15,043 nt of DNA from CAZNYG01 sp964577205. GTDB lineage: Bacteria > Elusimicrobiota > Endomicrobiia > Endomicrobiales > CAIRNS01. Below are positions 14,233 to 15,043 of this stretch, one piece after another. Within the stretch, counting starts at the first letter, position 1. Every line of letters starts with the position of its first letter. The notes beneath the pieces were generated by a model. The model was given only the letters and a program-made list of their open reading frames with translations. It did not search any database and had not been told where the DNA came from. The translations under genes and the position numbers were made by a program. The DNA is taken from the NCBI GenBank assembly GCA_964577205.1, contig CAZNYG010000051.1, positions 1 to 15,043 on the forward strand. The letters are read 5' to 3'.

Positions 14233-15009
14233 ATGCCCCAGACCCTTGAAGAGCTGTGCCAACGATACAGAACGCAGGGTGACGATGACGCGCGGGACGA
14301 AGTGCTTACGCGCGGCGCGCGTCTCATTCATTTTGTACTCGGACGCATGAGTATCCTGCTTCCGCCGGGCATCGAACGGGATGATCTTGTCAGCGCCGGC
14401 GGGCTGGGATTGATCGATGCTGTTGATCGGTTCGATCCGGCGCACAATGCCCGTTTTGAGACCTACGCGGTGTACCGCATTCGCGGCAGCATTCTGGATT
14501 TTCTCCGCTCTTCCGACACGGTGTCGCGCACAGTCAAGGCAAAGGCCAGGGAAGTGAAGGCCGCCTGGCAGGAACTGGCTGATTCTCTGGGCCGCCCGCC
14601 GATGGACGCGGAAGTGGCCGCGCATCTGGGTGTGCCGATCGAAGAACTCGCGCTCCTGGTGGAACAGTTGAACGCCGCGCGGACGCTGTCGCTCGACGGC
14701 CCTCCGGAAGAAGACACTGAAAAGGAAGGGCAGTGCCGTCAGCTTCTGGACACGCTGCGCGATCCTTCCGAACCGTCGCGGGCCGTAGAAGCCGAGGAGA
14801 CGAAAGCGGCTCTCAAACAGGCGCTCGAAAAATTGAATGCCCAGGAAAAACAGGTTACCGCTCTTTATTATTACGAGGGCCTGACGCTGAAAGAGATAGC
14901 GTGCGTCATGAAACTGTCCGAATCGCGCATCTGCCAGCTGCATGGCCGCGCCATAGGCCTTTTACGAACGGCCCTTACCGGCGGAACGCTCTCGAACTAT
15001 CAATTCTGA
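14233..15009 (+). CDS. fliA: Flagellar sigma-28 factor FliA (sigma-70 family, FliA/WhiG group)
   Basis: A 258-residue sigma factor of typical length for the group. Region 1.2/2 shows RLIHFVLGRMSILLPPGIERDDLVSAGGLGLIDAVDRFDP and FETYAVYRIRGSILDFLR. Region 3 carries KAKAREVKAAWQELADSLGRPPMDAEVAAHLG. Region 4 shows LNAQEKQVTALYYYEGLTLKEIACVMKLSESRICQLHGRAIGLLR, a recognisable helix-turn-helix for the -35 box. It directs RNA polymerase to late flagellar and chemotaxis promoters and is usually held by FlgM. One oddity is in the region 2.4/3.0 junction: the family's D-W-x-P-R-S reads D-T-V-S-R-T (SSDTVSRTV). No clear Shine-Dalgarno sequence precedes ATG 14233; the leader is AT-rich and immediately follows the inverted-repeat element. 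Its position after flhF/flhG is common. Confidence 0.93.
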   Translation: MPQTLEELCQRYRTQGDDDARDEVLTRGARLIHFVLGRMSILLPPGIERDDLVSAGGLGLIDAVDRFDPAHNARFETYAVYRIRGSILDFLRSSDTVSRTVKAKAREVKAAWQELADSLGRPPMDAEVAAHLGVPIEELALLVEQLNAARTLSLDGPPEEDTEKEGQCRQLLDTLRDPSEPSRAVEAEETKAALKQALEKLNAQEKQVTALYYYEGLTLKEIACVMKLSESRICQLHGRAIGLLRTALTGGTLSNYQF

Positions 15010-15023
15010 TTGAACATCAACGG

Positions 15024-15039
15024 CGCCGATACATCGGCG
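15024..15039. repeat. Short inverted repeat after fliA
   Basis: CGCCGAT (15024-15030) and ATCGGCG (15033-15039) are reverse complements with only 2 nt between them; as RNA this would be about a 6-bp stem with a 4-nt loop. The window ends 4 bp later, so a following T-run or gene cannot be judged. Confidence 0.35.
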
Positions 15040-15043
15040 GGCT

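Noticed and set aside
15025..15032. GCCGATAC as a sigma-28 -10 box
   Set aside because: No TAAA-type -35 box at the right distance, and the sequence is part of a short inverted repeat at the window end.

Overview
This window carries most of a flagellar type III export, switch and regulation cluster from a bacterium with a flagellum and probably an outer membrane. It is preceded by a large repeat-rich surface or tail-fibre-like protein and a REP-associated (RAYT/Y1) transposase element. All credible genes are on the + strand. The moderately GC-rich codon use, the S74-type repeat protein, the RAYT element, the hairpin-filled spacers and the 10-N scaffold gap suggest a metagenome-derived genome of an uncultivated phylum. 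Omnitrophota or Elusimicrobiota-like bacteria are a guess from general resemblance; nothing here fixes the taxonomy.

Layout. (1) 1-2847: 3' part of a large protein built from duplicated YadA-head-like modules, ending in a peptidase S74 intramolecular chaperone domain with a visible Ser-Lys dyad; its start lies before the window. (2) 2848-3924: a RAYT element with matching inverted terminal repeats, preceded by a truncated second copy of its own 5' end. (3) 3925-3941: a strong sigma-54 (-24/-12) promoter candidate just before fliM, overlapping a four-run G-tract. (4) 3977-7051: fliM, fliN, fliO and fliP. fliN/fliO and fliO/fliP overlap by ATGA, and fliO is broken by a frameshift. (5) 7192-11737: fliQ, fliR, flhB and flhA, unusually well separated by 51-140 bp spacers that contain inverted repeats. 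(6) 11823-14062: flhF and flhG; flhG is interrupted by 10 Ns that look like a zero-length scaffold join. (7) 14066-14216: a 151-bp element with 47-nt inverted arms. (8) 14233-15009: fliA, the flagellar sigma-28 factor.

How the genes work together. FliM and FliN form the cytoplasmic switch (C-ring). FliO/P/Q/R, FlhB and FlhA form the export gate that secretes rod, hook and filament subunits. FlhF (SRP-type GTPase) and FlhG (MinD-type ATPase) set flagellar position and number. FliA transcribes late flagellar genes. The sigma-54 candidate before fliM, with FliA at the far end, would fit a sigma-54 to sigma-28 hierarchy.

No wholly new system is evident. The most notable points are the sigma-54 promoter/G-tract at the edge of the transposase element, the RAYT element with its abortive partial copy, the inverted-repeat decoration of most spacers in the export operon, the long inverted-repeat element before fliA, and the broken fliO.
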